From contig NZ_AZUR01000001.1 in the NCBI RefSeq assembly GCF_000527175.1, positions 1,213,011 through 1,277,010 on the forward strand: 64,000 nt of DNA, written 5' to 3'. Below the pieces are notes generated by a model, which saw only the letters and a program-made list of their open reading frames with translations, did not search any database and was not told the origin of the DNA. A program made the position numbers and the translations under genes. This DNA comes from Pseudogulbenkiania sp. MAI-1. GTDB taxonomy: Bacteria > Pseudomonadota > Gammaproteobacteria > Burkholderiales > Chromobacteriaceae. Below, one piece after another: positions 32,371 through 40,164 of the stretch; position 1 is the stretch's first letter; the number at the start of each line of letters is the position of its first letter.

Positions 32371-32955
32371 ATGAAACAGAATAGTGCGGAACCCGATTTC
32401 TGGGATGTGCGCTACGCCAGCGGCGCCATGCCGTGGGATTCGGCGGATATTCCGGAGGTGTTCCGGCATTTTGCCGAGGCCAGAGGTGCTGCCTGCCGGG
32501 TGCTGCTGCCGGGATGCGGTAGTGCCCATGAGGTGCAACAGTTGCTCAAGCTGAGGTGCCAGGTCGATGCGATCGACTTTAGCGCAGAGGCCGTCGCCCG
32601 CGCGAAAGCGAGTCTCGGTGAGGATGCCGGCTGTGTGCGGCAGGCCGATTTTTTCTTGTTGCCGGAGCGGCAAGACTACGACTGGGTGTACGAGCGTGCC
32701 TTCTTCTGCGCCTTGCCCTTGAGCAGCCGGGAGGCGTATGCGCGCAAGATGGCCGCGCTGCTTCGTCCGGGCGGAGTGCTGGCCGGTTTTTTCTTTCTGG
32801 CAGACAAACCCAAGGGGCCTCCGTTCGGTGCGTCGCTGGGAGAACTGCAGCAGCGGTTTGGGCCATGGTTCGACTTGCTCGACATCCGCAAGATCGAGGA
32901 GACATTGCCGGTTTTTGCTGGAGGCGAGTATTGGCTGACTTGGCAGCGCCGGTGA
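32371..32955 (+). CDS. SAM-dependent methyltransferase, thiopurine S-methyltransferase (TPMT) family
   Basis: 194 aa. The TPMT-family hallmark FWDVRYASGAMPWD is at the N-terminus, followed by the SAM-binding LLPGCGSAHEVQQL, the acidic VDAIDFSAEAVARA and YDWVYERAFFCALP. Known members methylate thiopurines, selenium, tellurium or thiocyanate-type substrates; the natural substrate here is not deducible. The start ATG 32371 has a strong GGAGGG site. It lies 53 bases after the DUF1289 gene and may be co-transcribed with it. Confidence 0.85.
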   Translation: MKQNSAEPDFWDVRYASGAMPWDSADIPEVFRHFAEARGAACRVLLPGCGSAHEVQQLLKLRCQVDAIDFSAEAVARAKASLGEDAGCVRQADFFLLPERQDYDWVYERAFFCALPLSSREAYARKMAALLRPGGVLAGFFFLADKPKGPPFGASLGELQQRFGPWFDLLDIRKIEETLPVFAGGEYWLTWQRR

Positions 32956-33091
32956 GGGGGCTGTCACGATTTGACTGAGATCAACAGGGACCAAGCAGCT
33001 GTCTGGTTATTTTTGTCGTTTCAGGTGAAAATCGGCATCAGCTTTTAAAGAAATTAAAAAGGCCAGTGGCGAACTAAACGGGAGACAGCAG

Positions 33092-34897
33092 ATGGAGTGG
33101 TTTTGGAGTATGTACTCTTGGACGGAAAAGACGTTCTGGAACAGCCTGACCAAGAAGTTGTGCAGCTTCTTCTTTATCAGTGCGTTTCAGTTGGGGATGG
33201 TCGGCTATATCTACTTCGTTCTGGAGGATATCCGCGTCATTCACAAGACCCACACCGTTTCTGCCGAGATACTGTCCCTCGTGGAGGCGCGGGTCGACAG
33301 CGCCATTTTTTGGACGCTGATTCTGTGGGGTGCCTGCCTACTCTTCATTGCCTTCATGGTCTGGTATCTGCGCTACCTGATCGTGCGCCCACTCAAAATG
33401 ACCATTTCCATCTTCAATGAGATCGGGGCGGGCGAGGGCGATTTGTCGCGGGAAATTCCGGCCATCACCCATGATGAGATCCGCGAGCTTTCCGTGTCCT
33501 ACAATCGCTTTCTGGCCAAGATGAGAGAGATCATCAGCAATGTCAGACTGATGACGGTCCGGATTGCCATGGATTCTGCCCGGACCCGCAAGAACATCCA
33601 CGAGTCGCTGGAAAGCGCCCGCCAGCAGGATGATTTTGCCACCAAGGTCTGCGACGCCAGCAATCAGACGACATCCGGCATCAATCAGGTAACCGAGCAG
33701 ACCCAGGTCATTTCTGCCACCACGCTCAGTAATCTGGATGTCGCCAGGGTCTCTTTTGATGAGCTCAAATCGGTCGCCGATCGTATCTACGATATCAGCA
33801 CCAAGGTCGGACATTTCAACCAGACCGTGGATTATCTGAGTCAACGCTCCGCCAGCATCAAGACCATCGTCGAACTGATCAAGGAAATTTCCGACCAGAC
33901 CAATTTGCTGGCGCTCAATGCGGCCATCGAGGCTGCCCGGGCCGGGGAGTCGGGGCGAGGGTTTGCCGTGGTCGCGGATGAGGTACGCAAGTTGGCCGAA
34001 AGAGTCAAAACGGCCACCGATGAGATTTCCGGTAATATCGATGGCATGCTGAGCCTGGTGGCGGAAACCCAGGCGGAGACCAATGAAATCAGCAGCGATA
34101 CCCAGTTGGCCCGAGAGGTCGTCTCCAAGGCGTCGCAGCAGTTTGGCAGAATGATGGGAGACTTCGAGCAAACCGCGGGTAGTTTGCGTGGCATTGCCGA
34201 GACGATGGAAACCTTCGCTCAGACCAACCGCGAAGTGAATCAGCACGTGGCGCAAATCCACGAACTGAGCCTGAATGCCTCCAAGCGTCTGCGTCACACC
34301 GAAGAGGTGGCCGAAGTGTTGTCCGGTGCTGCCGAGCAGGTGCAGGATCTGGTTTCCCGCTTCATTATCGGTGAGGGGGTGTTTGACAAGGCCCTGAACA
34401 ATGCGCGGCAGACCAGGGATGAATTGCAGCAGGTGCTGAGCAGGGCGGCGAACGAGGGTGTAAATCTGTTCGATCAACAGTACCGGCCCATTCCCGGGGT
34501 TACGCCGCCCAAATACCATACGAGCTATGACAACAAGTTGGAGTCCATTCTGCAGCCTATCTATGATCGGGCCGTTCAGGATTCCAAGGGTGGGCGGTTC
34601 TGTGTGATGGTCGATAGCAATGGTTATGCGCCGACGCACAACAGCTTCTATTCCCGGCCCGTGACCGGCGATCTGGAAAAAGACCTGGTTTCAAGCCGTG
34701 ACAAACGTATTTTCAACGATAAGGCCGGCTTGCGTTCGGCTAGAAATACCCAGCCAATGCTGCTGCAAACTTATGTGCGCGATACCGGTGAGGTGTTGTC
34801 TGAAATCGCTTTGCCGGTGACAGTGCAAGGGCGCCATTGGGGGGCGTTACGCTTGGGGTTCGATCCGAACGACATGTTGGCGGCAACGAGCAATTGA
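33092..34897 (+). CDS. Methyl-accepting chemotaxis protein with C-terminal sensor-like domain
   Basis: 601 aa. Two transmembrane helices (about residues 23-45 and 71-92) enclose only about 25 periplasmic residues, so there is no periplasmic sensor. A HAMP domain (YLIVRPLKMTISIFNEIGAGEGDLS) and the MCP signalling hairpin follow, with the tip ISDQTNLLALNAAIEAARAGESGRGFAVVADEVRKLAERV. A C-terminal domain (about 440-601) contains VMVDSNGYAPTHN, RDKRIFNDKAGLRSAR and GRHWGALRLGFDPNDML, which looks like a cytoplasmic Cache/PAS-type sensor. Start ATG 33092, GGGAG site. No CheW-binding pentapeptide is seen. Confidence 0.9.
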   Translation: MEWFWSMYSWTEKTFWNSLTKKLCSFFFISAFQLGMVGYIYFVLEDIRVIHKTHTVSAEILSLVEARVDSAIFWTLILWGACLLFIAFMVWYLRYLIVRPLKMTISIFNEIGAGEGDLSREIPAITHDEIRELSVSYNRFLAKMREIISNVRLMTVRIAMDSARTRKNIHESLESARQQDDFATKVCDASNQTTSGINQVTEQTQVISATTLSNLDVARVSFDELKSVADRIYDISTKVGHFNQTVDYLSQRSASIKTIVELIKEISDQTNLLALNAAIEAARAGESGRGFAVVADEVRKLAERVKTATDEISGNIDGMLSLVAETQAETNEISSDTQLAREVVSKASQQFGRMMGDFEQTAGSLRGIAETMETFAQTNREVNQHVAQIHELSLNASKRLRHTEEVAEVLSGAAEQVQDLVSRFIIGEGVFDKALNNARQTRDELQQVLSRAANEGVNLFDQQYRPIPGVTPPKYHTSYDNKLESILQPIYDRAVQDSKGGRFCVMVDSNGYAPTHNSFYSRPVTGDLEKDLVSSRDKRIFNDKAGLRSARNTQPMLLQTYVRDTGEVLSEIALPVTVQGRHWGALRLGFDPNDMLAATSN

Positions 34898-34929
34898 TAA
34901 GAAAGGGAGGCTAAGCCTCCCTTTCTTAT
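34897..34929. terminator. Bidirectional terminator, 16-bp palindrome
   Basis: A nearly perfect 33-base palindrome with 16-base arms beginning ATAAGAAAGGGAGGCT sits between the convergent MCP gene and the GDT1-family gene and overlaps the MCP stop. Confidence 0.8.
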
Positions 34930-35489
34930 TGCAGCGGCAGCAGCAGCGTTATGAGCCCGATGCCGGCAAACAGGATCGCCGCCGCACCATGTACCGTGCG
35001 AGTGGGAATTCTACGCGCCACCATTTCACCGAATAGCACGGCCGGGACGTTGGCAAGCAGCATGCCGATGGTCGTTCCGACCACGACGCTGGCGAGTGAA
35101 TCGAAACGAGCGGCCAAGGCGACGGTGGCGATTTGCGTTTTGTCTCCCATCTCGGCCAGAAAGAAGGCAATGAAAGTGGCGCCGAATATACCCAGCCGTT
35201 CAAACAGTCGGGTATCGTCATCGATCTTGTCCGGAATCATGATCCAGACGGCCATGCCGAGGAATGAGGCGCCTAGAATCCAGCGCATGGTTTCGGCACC
35301 GATGTGATTGGTTACCCACTGTCCGACCAATGCGGCAGCGGCATGGTTGAAAAGCGTGGCGATCAAGATGCCCAGAATGATGGGGATGGGTTTGCGGTAG
35401 CGGGCGGCGAGCAGCAGGGCGAGTAATTGTGTTTTATCGCCGATTTCGGCGAGGGCCACGACGCCAGAAGAGAGAAGCAGGGCTTCCAT
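34926..35489 (-). CDS. GDT1/TMEM165 (UPF0016) family manganese exporter
   Basis: 187 aa, six predicted transmembrane helices in two repeats. Each repeat has the family signature E-x-G-D-K-T-Q: ALAEIGDKTQLLALLLAARY near the start and LAEMGDKTQIATVALAARF in the middle. Bacterial members (MneA and relatives) export Mn2+. A yybP-ykoY manganese riboswitch lies in the leader, which strongly supports a manganese role. The GGAG ribosome site before ATG 35489 is close to a hairpin that could be part of the expression platform. Confidence 0.92.
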   Translation of the reverse strand: MEALLLSSGVVALAEIGDKTQLLALLLAARYRKPIPIILGILIATLFNHAAAALVGQWVTNHIGAETMRWILGASFLGMAVWIMIPDKIDDDTRLFERLGIFGATFIAFFLAEMGDKTQIATVALAARFDSLASVVVGTTIGMLLANVPAVLFGEMVARRIPTRTVHGAAAILFAGIGLITLLLPLQ

Positions 35490-35498
35490 GAAGGCTCC

Positions 35499-35543
35499 AA
35501 GGGGCTGCGAAGTACGCCATGACGGGCTCGCGCCGCAGCCCCT
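35499..35543 (-). promoter_or_regulatory. Expression-platform hairpin of the Mn riboswitch
   Basis: AAGGGGCTGCG pairs with CGCAGCCCC(T) across a 24-base loop, directly between the aptamer and the ribosome site of the GDT1-family gene. It could act as the OFF-state structure. Which conformer is favoured by Mn2+ cannot be told by eye. Confidence 0.6.
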
Positions 35544-35562
35544 GCGTAAAGCGCAAACCTGT

Positions 35563-35662
35563 CATGGGTCTTGCCAAACCGTTGGTCGCACGTGCCATGG
35601 TTTCGGAACCAAGTATGTTGACACGCGCCAATGCGTTTCCGCATTGAGGCTACTCCCCCAGA
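35563..35662 (-). ncRNA. yybP-ykoY manganese riboswitch aptamer
   Basis: On the minus strand the leader contains the family hallmarks in the right order: GGGGGAGTAG (35651-35660), a CAATGCG-GAAA-CGCATTG hairpin, a 9-bp long-range helix GCGCGTGTC / GGCACGTGC enclosing AACATACTTGG and a small hairpin, then GGCAAGACC (the 3' consensus) closed by TGGG/CCCA. This matches the known yybP-ykoY architecture that senses Mn2+. It precedes a GDT1-type Mn2+ exporter, one of the established targets. Confidence 0.9.
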
Positions 35663-35671
35663 ACGGTGGTC

Positions 35672-35700
35672 ATTGTATCTGAATGGATTTGGGGCGGCAA
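35672..35700 (-). promoter_or_regulatory. Promoter of the Mn riboswitch transcript
   Basis: On the minus strand TTGCCG (35700-35695) and TACAAT (35677-35672) are exactly 17 bases apart, placing the start point a few bases before the riboswitch 5' end. Confidence 0.7.
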
Positions 35701-35774
35701 ACGGCAAAATATCTTGGCCTCACCCTGTTCAAGCGGCATCCCTGCCTCTTTGCGTGTACGCCGCTTCTGTGCGG

Positions 35775-36236
35775 CTAGCCCAACTCGGACGTGCAATGCG
35801 GGCAGCGAGTGGCTTTGCTCGGAATGCTGGAGAGACAGTAGGGGCACTCTTTGACTTGCGCAGGGGGAGGGGAGGCGGGAGCTTCCTCTCGTTTTAGGCG
35901 GTTGATGGATTTGACCAGCATGAAAATGGCAAAGGCAATGATGCCGAAACTAACCAGAGCATTGATGAACAAGCCGATGTTGAGAGTGACGGCTCCGGCA
36001 GCCTTGGCGGCTGCCAGTGAGACATAAGGCCCAGCCTGTTTGCTGCCTTCTTTTAGTACGACAAAGAAGTTGGAAAAGTCGATGTTGCCTAAAATCAGGC
36101 CAATGGGCGGCATGATGACGTCGTCGACAAGGGATTTGACTATGGCGCCGAATGCGCCGCCGATAACCACGCCGATGGCGAGGTCAATGACATTGCCCTT
36201 CATTGCGAATTCTTTGAATTCCTTGGCAAGACGCAT
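35775..36236 (-). CDS. mscL: Large-conductance mechanosensitive channel MscL with zinc-ribbon tail
   Basis: 153 aa. The MscL core is clear: FKEFAMKGNVIDLAIGVVIGGAFGAIVKSLVDDVIMPPIG (TM1 and pore), a periplasmic loop, and a second helix FINALVSFGIIAFAIFMLVKSIN. Unlike E. coli MscL, the cytoplasmic tail ends in a double-CxxC zinc ribbon, CPYCLSSIPSKATRCPHC. The start ATG 36236 (MRLAKEFKEF) is family-like; the longer open frame upstream is not supported. MscL opens under membrane tension to release solutes in osmotic downshock. Confidence 0.94.
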   Translation of the reverse strand: MRLAKEFKEFAMKGNVIDLAIGVVIGGAFGAIVKSLVDDVIMPPIGLILGNIDFSNFFVVLKEGSKQAGPYVSLAAAKAAGAVTLNIGLFINALVSFGIIAFAIFMLVKSINRLKREEAPASPPPAQVKECPYCLSSIPSKATRCPHCTSELG

Positions 36237-36513
36237 GCTTGGTTCCTTGTGGGTGGGGGGGCTTGGGTTAAATCTTAAAAAGCGGCCATGATCAACTATA
36301 GTAGAGATTTCATGTAGCCAGGACGCAGAACGCCTTGGCTTTGGCCAGGGTTTTCGGCGGCGCTTTCTCTGTGGCATGCCATGGGCGAATATAGCGTGCA
36401 GGTAGGTTCTTTGCCAGGAAGCGTGGTAAGCCTTGATGCGATCTGTTCGCCGAAGGAAAAACATGTGGCAAGGCCTTGATTCGGCATTGTTTAGTGTTGT
36501 TCTTGGGAAAAGC
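36237..36513. other. Non-coding stretch upstream of mscL
   Basis: About 280 bases with no credible gene: open frames here are extensions of the mscL frame or lack ribosome sites. It should hold the mscL promoter, and it ends at the terminator of tRNA-Asn. I see no conserved RNA or repeat in it. Confidence 0.6.
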
Positions 36514-36545
36514 AAAAAGCCGCATGGCATGCATGCGGCTTTTTT
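36514..36545. terminator. Terminator downstream of tRNA-Asn
   Basis: A 13-bp perfect stem AAAAAGCCGCATG / CATGCGGCTTTTT with a 5-base loop, with A and T runs on each side. It serves the minus-strand tRNA and possibly read-through from the other side. Confidence 0.88.
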
Positions 36546-36549
36546 GAAT

Positions 36550-36625
36550 TGGCTCCCCGAGCAGGGCTCGAACCTGCGACCTGCGGATTAACAGTCCGTC
36601 GCTCTACCAACTGAGCTATCAGGGA
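36550..36625 (-). tRNA. tRNA-Asn (anticodon GTT)
   Basis: 76 nt on the minus strand with encoded CCA. Acceptor TCCCTGA at the 5' end, D arm GCTC-AGTTGGTA-GAGC, anticodon loop CTGTTAA (GTT complement at 36590-36592), and T arm with GGTTCGAGCC. It is monocistronic, followed by a strong terminator. Confidence 0.96.
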
Positions 36626-36816
36626 ATTGATGGAGGCATATGATAGAGAGGCCGGGGTGGCTTGTCAAGCCTGTTGGTGCGACGCCTGGGCGGGTGACGG
36701 TGCTTGATAAGCTGAGCTGTGTCCCAATCTATCTCCCTTGAACATTCATAAGGCGGAAATGCGCAAGGCTGATGGGTAGGCTTGCCGCAGGCGCAATCAA
36801 AATGGAAGAGGACGTG

Positions 36817-37794
36817 ATGAGCGAATTAAGCTCTGATGTATCTGATCAATACATGCAACAACTTGAGGCCCTGCGTAATGGGGACGCCCTGTGCTCGATG
36901 AGCCATTTTGCGGTGATTAGAGTGAGTGGCAATGATGCCCACAGCTTTCTGCAGGGGCAGCTGTCGAGCGATCTGAGAGAGGTTTCGGAGTCGCACAGCC
37001 AGTACAGCACTTATTCCAATGCCAAGGGCAGGGTGTTGGGGAACTTCCTGATCTGGCAGTTCCGCGGAGATTATTTCTTGCTGCTCTCGGCCGATATCGC
37101 CGAGGCCTTATGCCGCCGCTTGGGCATGTTTGTTCTTCGGTCTCAGGTAAAGCTTCAACTGGTGACTGATCAGTGGTTGCTCGCCGGGGTCAAGGGAAAG
37201 CGTGCCGAAGAGGCATTGAAGGCGGTGTTCAATGGCGTGCCAGAGCGCCCGCATGATGTGATTGCCGGCGAGTCGGGAGGGGTGATCCGGTTGCCTGCGG
37301 GATCTTTGCTGTTGTTCTATGAAAAGCCAGCCGCATCGGCAATCGAGCAGAAACTGGCGTCGTCATGTTATCGGGTCGATAACGAGGCATGGTCGCTTCT
37401 GGATATTGCCGCTGGCATTCCATGGGTTACCGCGGCAACTCAGGAACAGTTTGTGCCCCAAATGATCAATATGGATGTGTTGGGCGGAATAAGCTTCAAG
37501 AAGGGGTGTTACCCTGGCCAGGAAATCGTTGCCAGAACCCAATATCTGGGGAAGGTGAAACGGCGTCTTTTCCATGTCGAATTGCCGGTTGAAGCAAAAC
37601 CCGGTGATGCCTTGTATAGCCCCGCAACAGGGGAGCAGGCAATTGGAATGGTGGTGAACGTCGGGCTGGAAGAAAATGCCAGATTGGTCGCGCTTGCCGT
37701 CGCACAGATTTCTGGTTGGGAGACGGGGCTCTTTCTCGAGAAGGAGCATAAAAATGCGCTTAAGAACTTGAGCCTTCCTTACGTTGTCGACTAA
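36817..37794 (+). CDS. ygfZ: YgfZ folate-binding protein (tRNA modification / Fe-S cluster repair)
   Basis: 325 aa. A GcvT-like fold with the YgfZ signature KGCYPGQEIVARTQYLGKVKRR (about residues 228-249), containing the conserved Cys. The N-terminal part HFAVIRVSGNDAHSFLQGQLSSDL and the loop SNAKGRVLGNF match the family. YgfZ binds tetrahydrofolate and supports certain Fe-S enzymes such as MiaB. The start ATG 36817 has a GAGG site; the frame opens 45 bases earlier without support. It is monocistronic. Confidence 0.92.
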   Translation: MSELSSDVSDQYMQQLEALRNGDALCSMSHFAVIRVSGNDAHSFLQGQLSSDLREVSESHSQYSTYSNAKGRVLGNFLIWQFRGDYFLLLSADIAEALCRRLGMFVLRSQVKLQLVTDQWLLAGVKGKRAEEALKAVFNGVPERPHDVIAGESGGVIRLPAGSLLLFYEKPAASAIEQKLASSCYRVDNEAWSLLDIAAGIPWVTAATQEQFVPQMINMDVLGGISFKKGCYPGQEIVARTQYLGKVKRRLFHVELPVEAKPGDALYSPATGEQAIGMVVNVGLEENARLVALAVAQISGWETGLFLEKEHKNALKNLSLPYVVD

Positions 37795-37895
37795 TCTTGA
37801 ATGGCAGCAAGCCCTGTTTCTCTAAATGGAGCTTGACCGCATCCCTGGGTTGTGACTAAATTGCAAATATAATCCTTCACCTGAGAGATGACTAA

Positions 37896-38201
37896 ATGGA
37901 TCTTTCCAATCTGAGCTTTGCCGATCTGCTTTCCCTGAGGAATGATCTCGATAGCGAGATTAAGCGTCGCGAGCAAGAAGAAAAAGCGAAAGCCAAGAAA
38001 CAGATTGTAGAGCTTGCCCGTGCCTATGGATTAAGCGTCGAAGAGGTTCTGGGCAAGGTCGGCTCGGCGCGCAAACCGGTGGAAGCCAAGTACTGCCATC
38101 CGCAAAACCCGGAGTTGACCTGGACCGGCCGTGGCCGCAAGCCCTTGTGGGTTCAGGAGTTGCTGTCCACCGGCAAAACGCTTGACGATCTGGCCATTTG
38201 A
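37896..38201 (+). CDS. H-NS-family nucleoid protein
   Basis: 101 aa. An N-terminal oligomerisation coiled coil (LSFADLLSLRNDLDSEIKRREQEEKAKAKKQIVELARAYGLSVEEV) is joined to the C-terminal H-NS DNA-binding motif AKYCHPQNPELTWTGRGRKPLWVQELLSTGKTLDDL (core WTGRGRKPLW). H-NS proteins bind AT-rich DNA and silence foreign genes; the AT-richer island at 48-61 kb is the sort of DNA targeted (inference). It is bracketed by a terminator at 38229. Confidence 0.93.
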   Translation: MDLSNLSFADLLSLRNDLDSEIKRREQEEKAKAKKQIVELARAYGLSVEEVLGKVGSARKPVEAKYCHPQNPELTWTGRGRKPLWVQELLSTGKTLDDLAI

Positions 38202-38228
38202 CGCTCAGCGCCGGTTTGCCAAATATCA

Positions 38229-38257
38229 AAAAAACACCCCGATAGGGGTGTTTTTTT
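38229..38257 (+). terminator. Terminator after the H-NS-like gene
   Basis: The stem AAAAAACACCCC / GGGGTGTTTTTT closed by GATA, followed by T residues. Confidence 0.9.
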
Positions 38258-38385
38258 GTTTTATGTGCATGTGCGCCTTGCATGTTGGAGGTGATCCTGC
38301 AAATACTGTAGCCATACAGGATTTGTGCAGTATATGCATGAAGTTGTTGTGTTATCTATAAGCAATCTTGAAGACAGGCGGAGCC

Positions 38386-40092
38386 ATGTTGGATTTTTTC
38401 TTGCGAGGCTCGAAGAGAAAAGCAGATCCGCTCGGCAATGCGGCTGCCGCTAAAGAGTGGGTCGAGTCTCTGAAGCAGGAGTACGGATCGGCCTCGCACG
38501 ATAAGGTGTCGGAAGGTGTTGCTGAGCTTAATCGTGATGGTAGTGTGCTGACGGCAGATAGGCTGGAGGCCATCCTGACGATCAATCGCGAAACGGCCCA
38601 ATTTCATTACCAACTGGGTGTGCAATACCTGATGAACGCCCGGATGCCCAAGGTTCTGGAGGCCCAGTTGCGGGAGCAGATACTGGGGTATGGGAAAGAG
38701 TTTCTTGAGGCTTACCAGCATGTCCTGAGTCTGACCTTTTCCGGTGAGGATGGTCGCCGCATTTATGCCATGCTGCCATTGGTGCTGGCACGCATGATGC
38801 ATTATTACTGCGAGTGCGCGAGGTGGTCATTCTTCCAGGGGGCTTCACCGGGAGAGGTGTTCTGGCTCAATGTCAACCATGTGTACCGCTTTGCGGAGGA
38901 ACATGGCCTGGAGTCGGCGCCGGTGTTTCTGTTTGGCGAGCAGGACGAGGGAACGACGGTTCAGGATCAGTTCCTTATCCTGCAGATGCTGGCCTTGCTT
39001 TCCGGCGGGAACCTGACGCCCAGGCAGCTGAATTTTTCCTACGAGCTCCTCCGCCTGGTTTCCAACCGGATGGTCCTCGTGCGTGAGTTCTCCCAAGAAC
39101 TCAGCTTTGTGGTCGTGCTGGATGAGGGGCGTCCGGCCTCCCGCTGTCAAGGTACGTTCGGGTCGGGCTTTTACCGCTATTGGAGTACCGCCGAGGTCAG
39201 TGAAATCCTGCACGGCTGGTTGGCGGTTCTGGAAACGGGGCATATGCCGACCGAGTTGGCGCGTCTTGCCGAGCCGGGCGTGGATGCAGGCCTTTTCCGG
39301 ATATTGTGCCGCGAGTGGGCGGCTAAACCGGTCCGCATTCAGCGTGCCGAGCGTATTGCCGTAAGCGACCGCAAAATCGAGGTTGTGCATCGTCTTGCCA
39401 CCTTGCATCGTCTTATTCGTCATCCCGACGAGCAGAAACTGCAAACGGTTGCGGCGTTGCCACAGGATAGTTTCCATTCGGCCTCAGACCTGCGGATTTA
39501 TGGTTTTGTTACCAGTCGCCGCAAGGACAAGACGGCCTCGGTTCTCCCGGGACGGGTGGCGGAGACGCCTTTGGCAAAGGAGGTCTTCAACAAGTGGGAG
39601 ATCGAAAATATCAGCCAGACCGGCTTGGGTGTGTCTCTCGAGGCAGGCGGGAATGAATGGGTCGGTCTGGGGGAACTGCTTGGCTACAAGGAAGGAGAGG
39701 GATCCTCCTGGAGCGTGGGGATCGTGCGGCGTATTCGTCGCTTGCAGCGTGAGAAGATTTTTCTAGGGATCGAGACCCTGACTGATCGCCCCGTTGCGGC
39801 TGCATTGAGAGGTATGGACGGCAAAGCGGTAGACCCGCGGGTCATGCAGGAGCATGTGTGGCAGGGAGGCGTGATCGCCTTGTTCGTGCCGTTGACCAAA
39901 GGTGAGCGAAGCACCAATGCCCTGATTCTGCCCGTTGCGTCGTATATGCTGGGTAAGCAGTACTGTATGAGCGCCAGGGGCAAACTGTTTCAGATTGCCT
40001 TGGGGAAGGTGTTCGAAAAGGGGCGCGATTGGTATTTGGTTGAGATCGAACTGGTCAAGGCCCTCGAGGGCCTGCCTGCCGTGGTGCCTTGA
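38386..40092 (+). CDS. Unrecognised cytoplasmic protein, possible C-terminal PilZ-like domain
   Basis: 568 aa, no signal peptide or membrane segment. I do not recognise the full protein. The N-terminal 370 residues look alpha-helical (LEAILTINRETAQFHYQLGVQYLMNARMPKVLEAQLREQILGYG...). Around residues 400-475 the segment WEIENISQTGLGVSLEAGG ... VGIVRRIRRLQREKIFLGIETLTDRPVAAAL has the NxSxxG pattern and strand order of a PilZ (c-di-GMP) domain, but a clear RxxxR is missing. Start ATG 38386 with a GGAG site. It is monocistronic. c-di-GMP binding is a hypothesis only. Confidence 0.75.
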   Translation: MLDFFLRGSKRKADPLGNAAAAKEWVESLKQEYGSASHDKVSEGVAELNRDGSVLTADRLEAILTINRETAQFHYQLGVQYLMNARMPKVLEAQLREQILGYGKEFLEAYQHVLSLTFSGEDGRRIYAMLPLVLARMMHYYCECARWSFFQGASPGEVFWLNVNHVYRFAEEHGLESAPVFLFGEQDEGTTVQDQFLILQMLALLSGGNLTPRQLNFSYELLRLVSNRMVLVREFSQELSFVVVLDEGRPASRCQGTFGSGFYRYWSTAEVSEILHGWLAVLETGHMPTELARLAEPGVDAGLFRILCREWAAKPVRIQRAERIAVSDRKIEVVHRLATLHRLIRHPDEQKLQTVAALPQDSFHSASDLRIYGFVTSRRKDKTASVLPGRVAETPLAKEVFNKWEIENISQTGLGVSLEAGGNEWVGLGELLGYKEGEGSSWSVGIVRRIRRLQREKIFLGIETLTDRPVAAALRGMDGKAVDPRVMQEHVWQGGVIALFVPLTKGERSTNALILPVASYMLGKQYCMSARGKLFQIALGKVFEKGRDWYLVEIELVKALEGLPAVVP

Positions 40093-40108
40093 TTTGCCGG
40101 TGGTTCAC

Positions 40109-40139
40109 GCAAAACGGCCGCAGAGTGCGGCCGTTTTGC
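40109..40139. terminator. Bidirectional terminator, convergent genes
   Basis: The stem GCAAAACGGCCGCA / TGCGGCCGTTTTGC with a GAG loop sits between the unrecognised gene and the M14 carboxypeptidase gene; the plus-strand tail is TTTT. Confidence 0.85.
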
Positions 40140-40164
40140 TTTTCCGAGCCAGGTTGTTCGCCTG

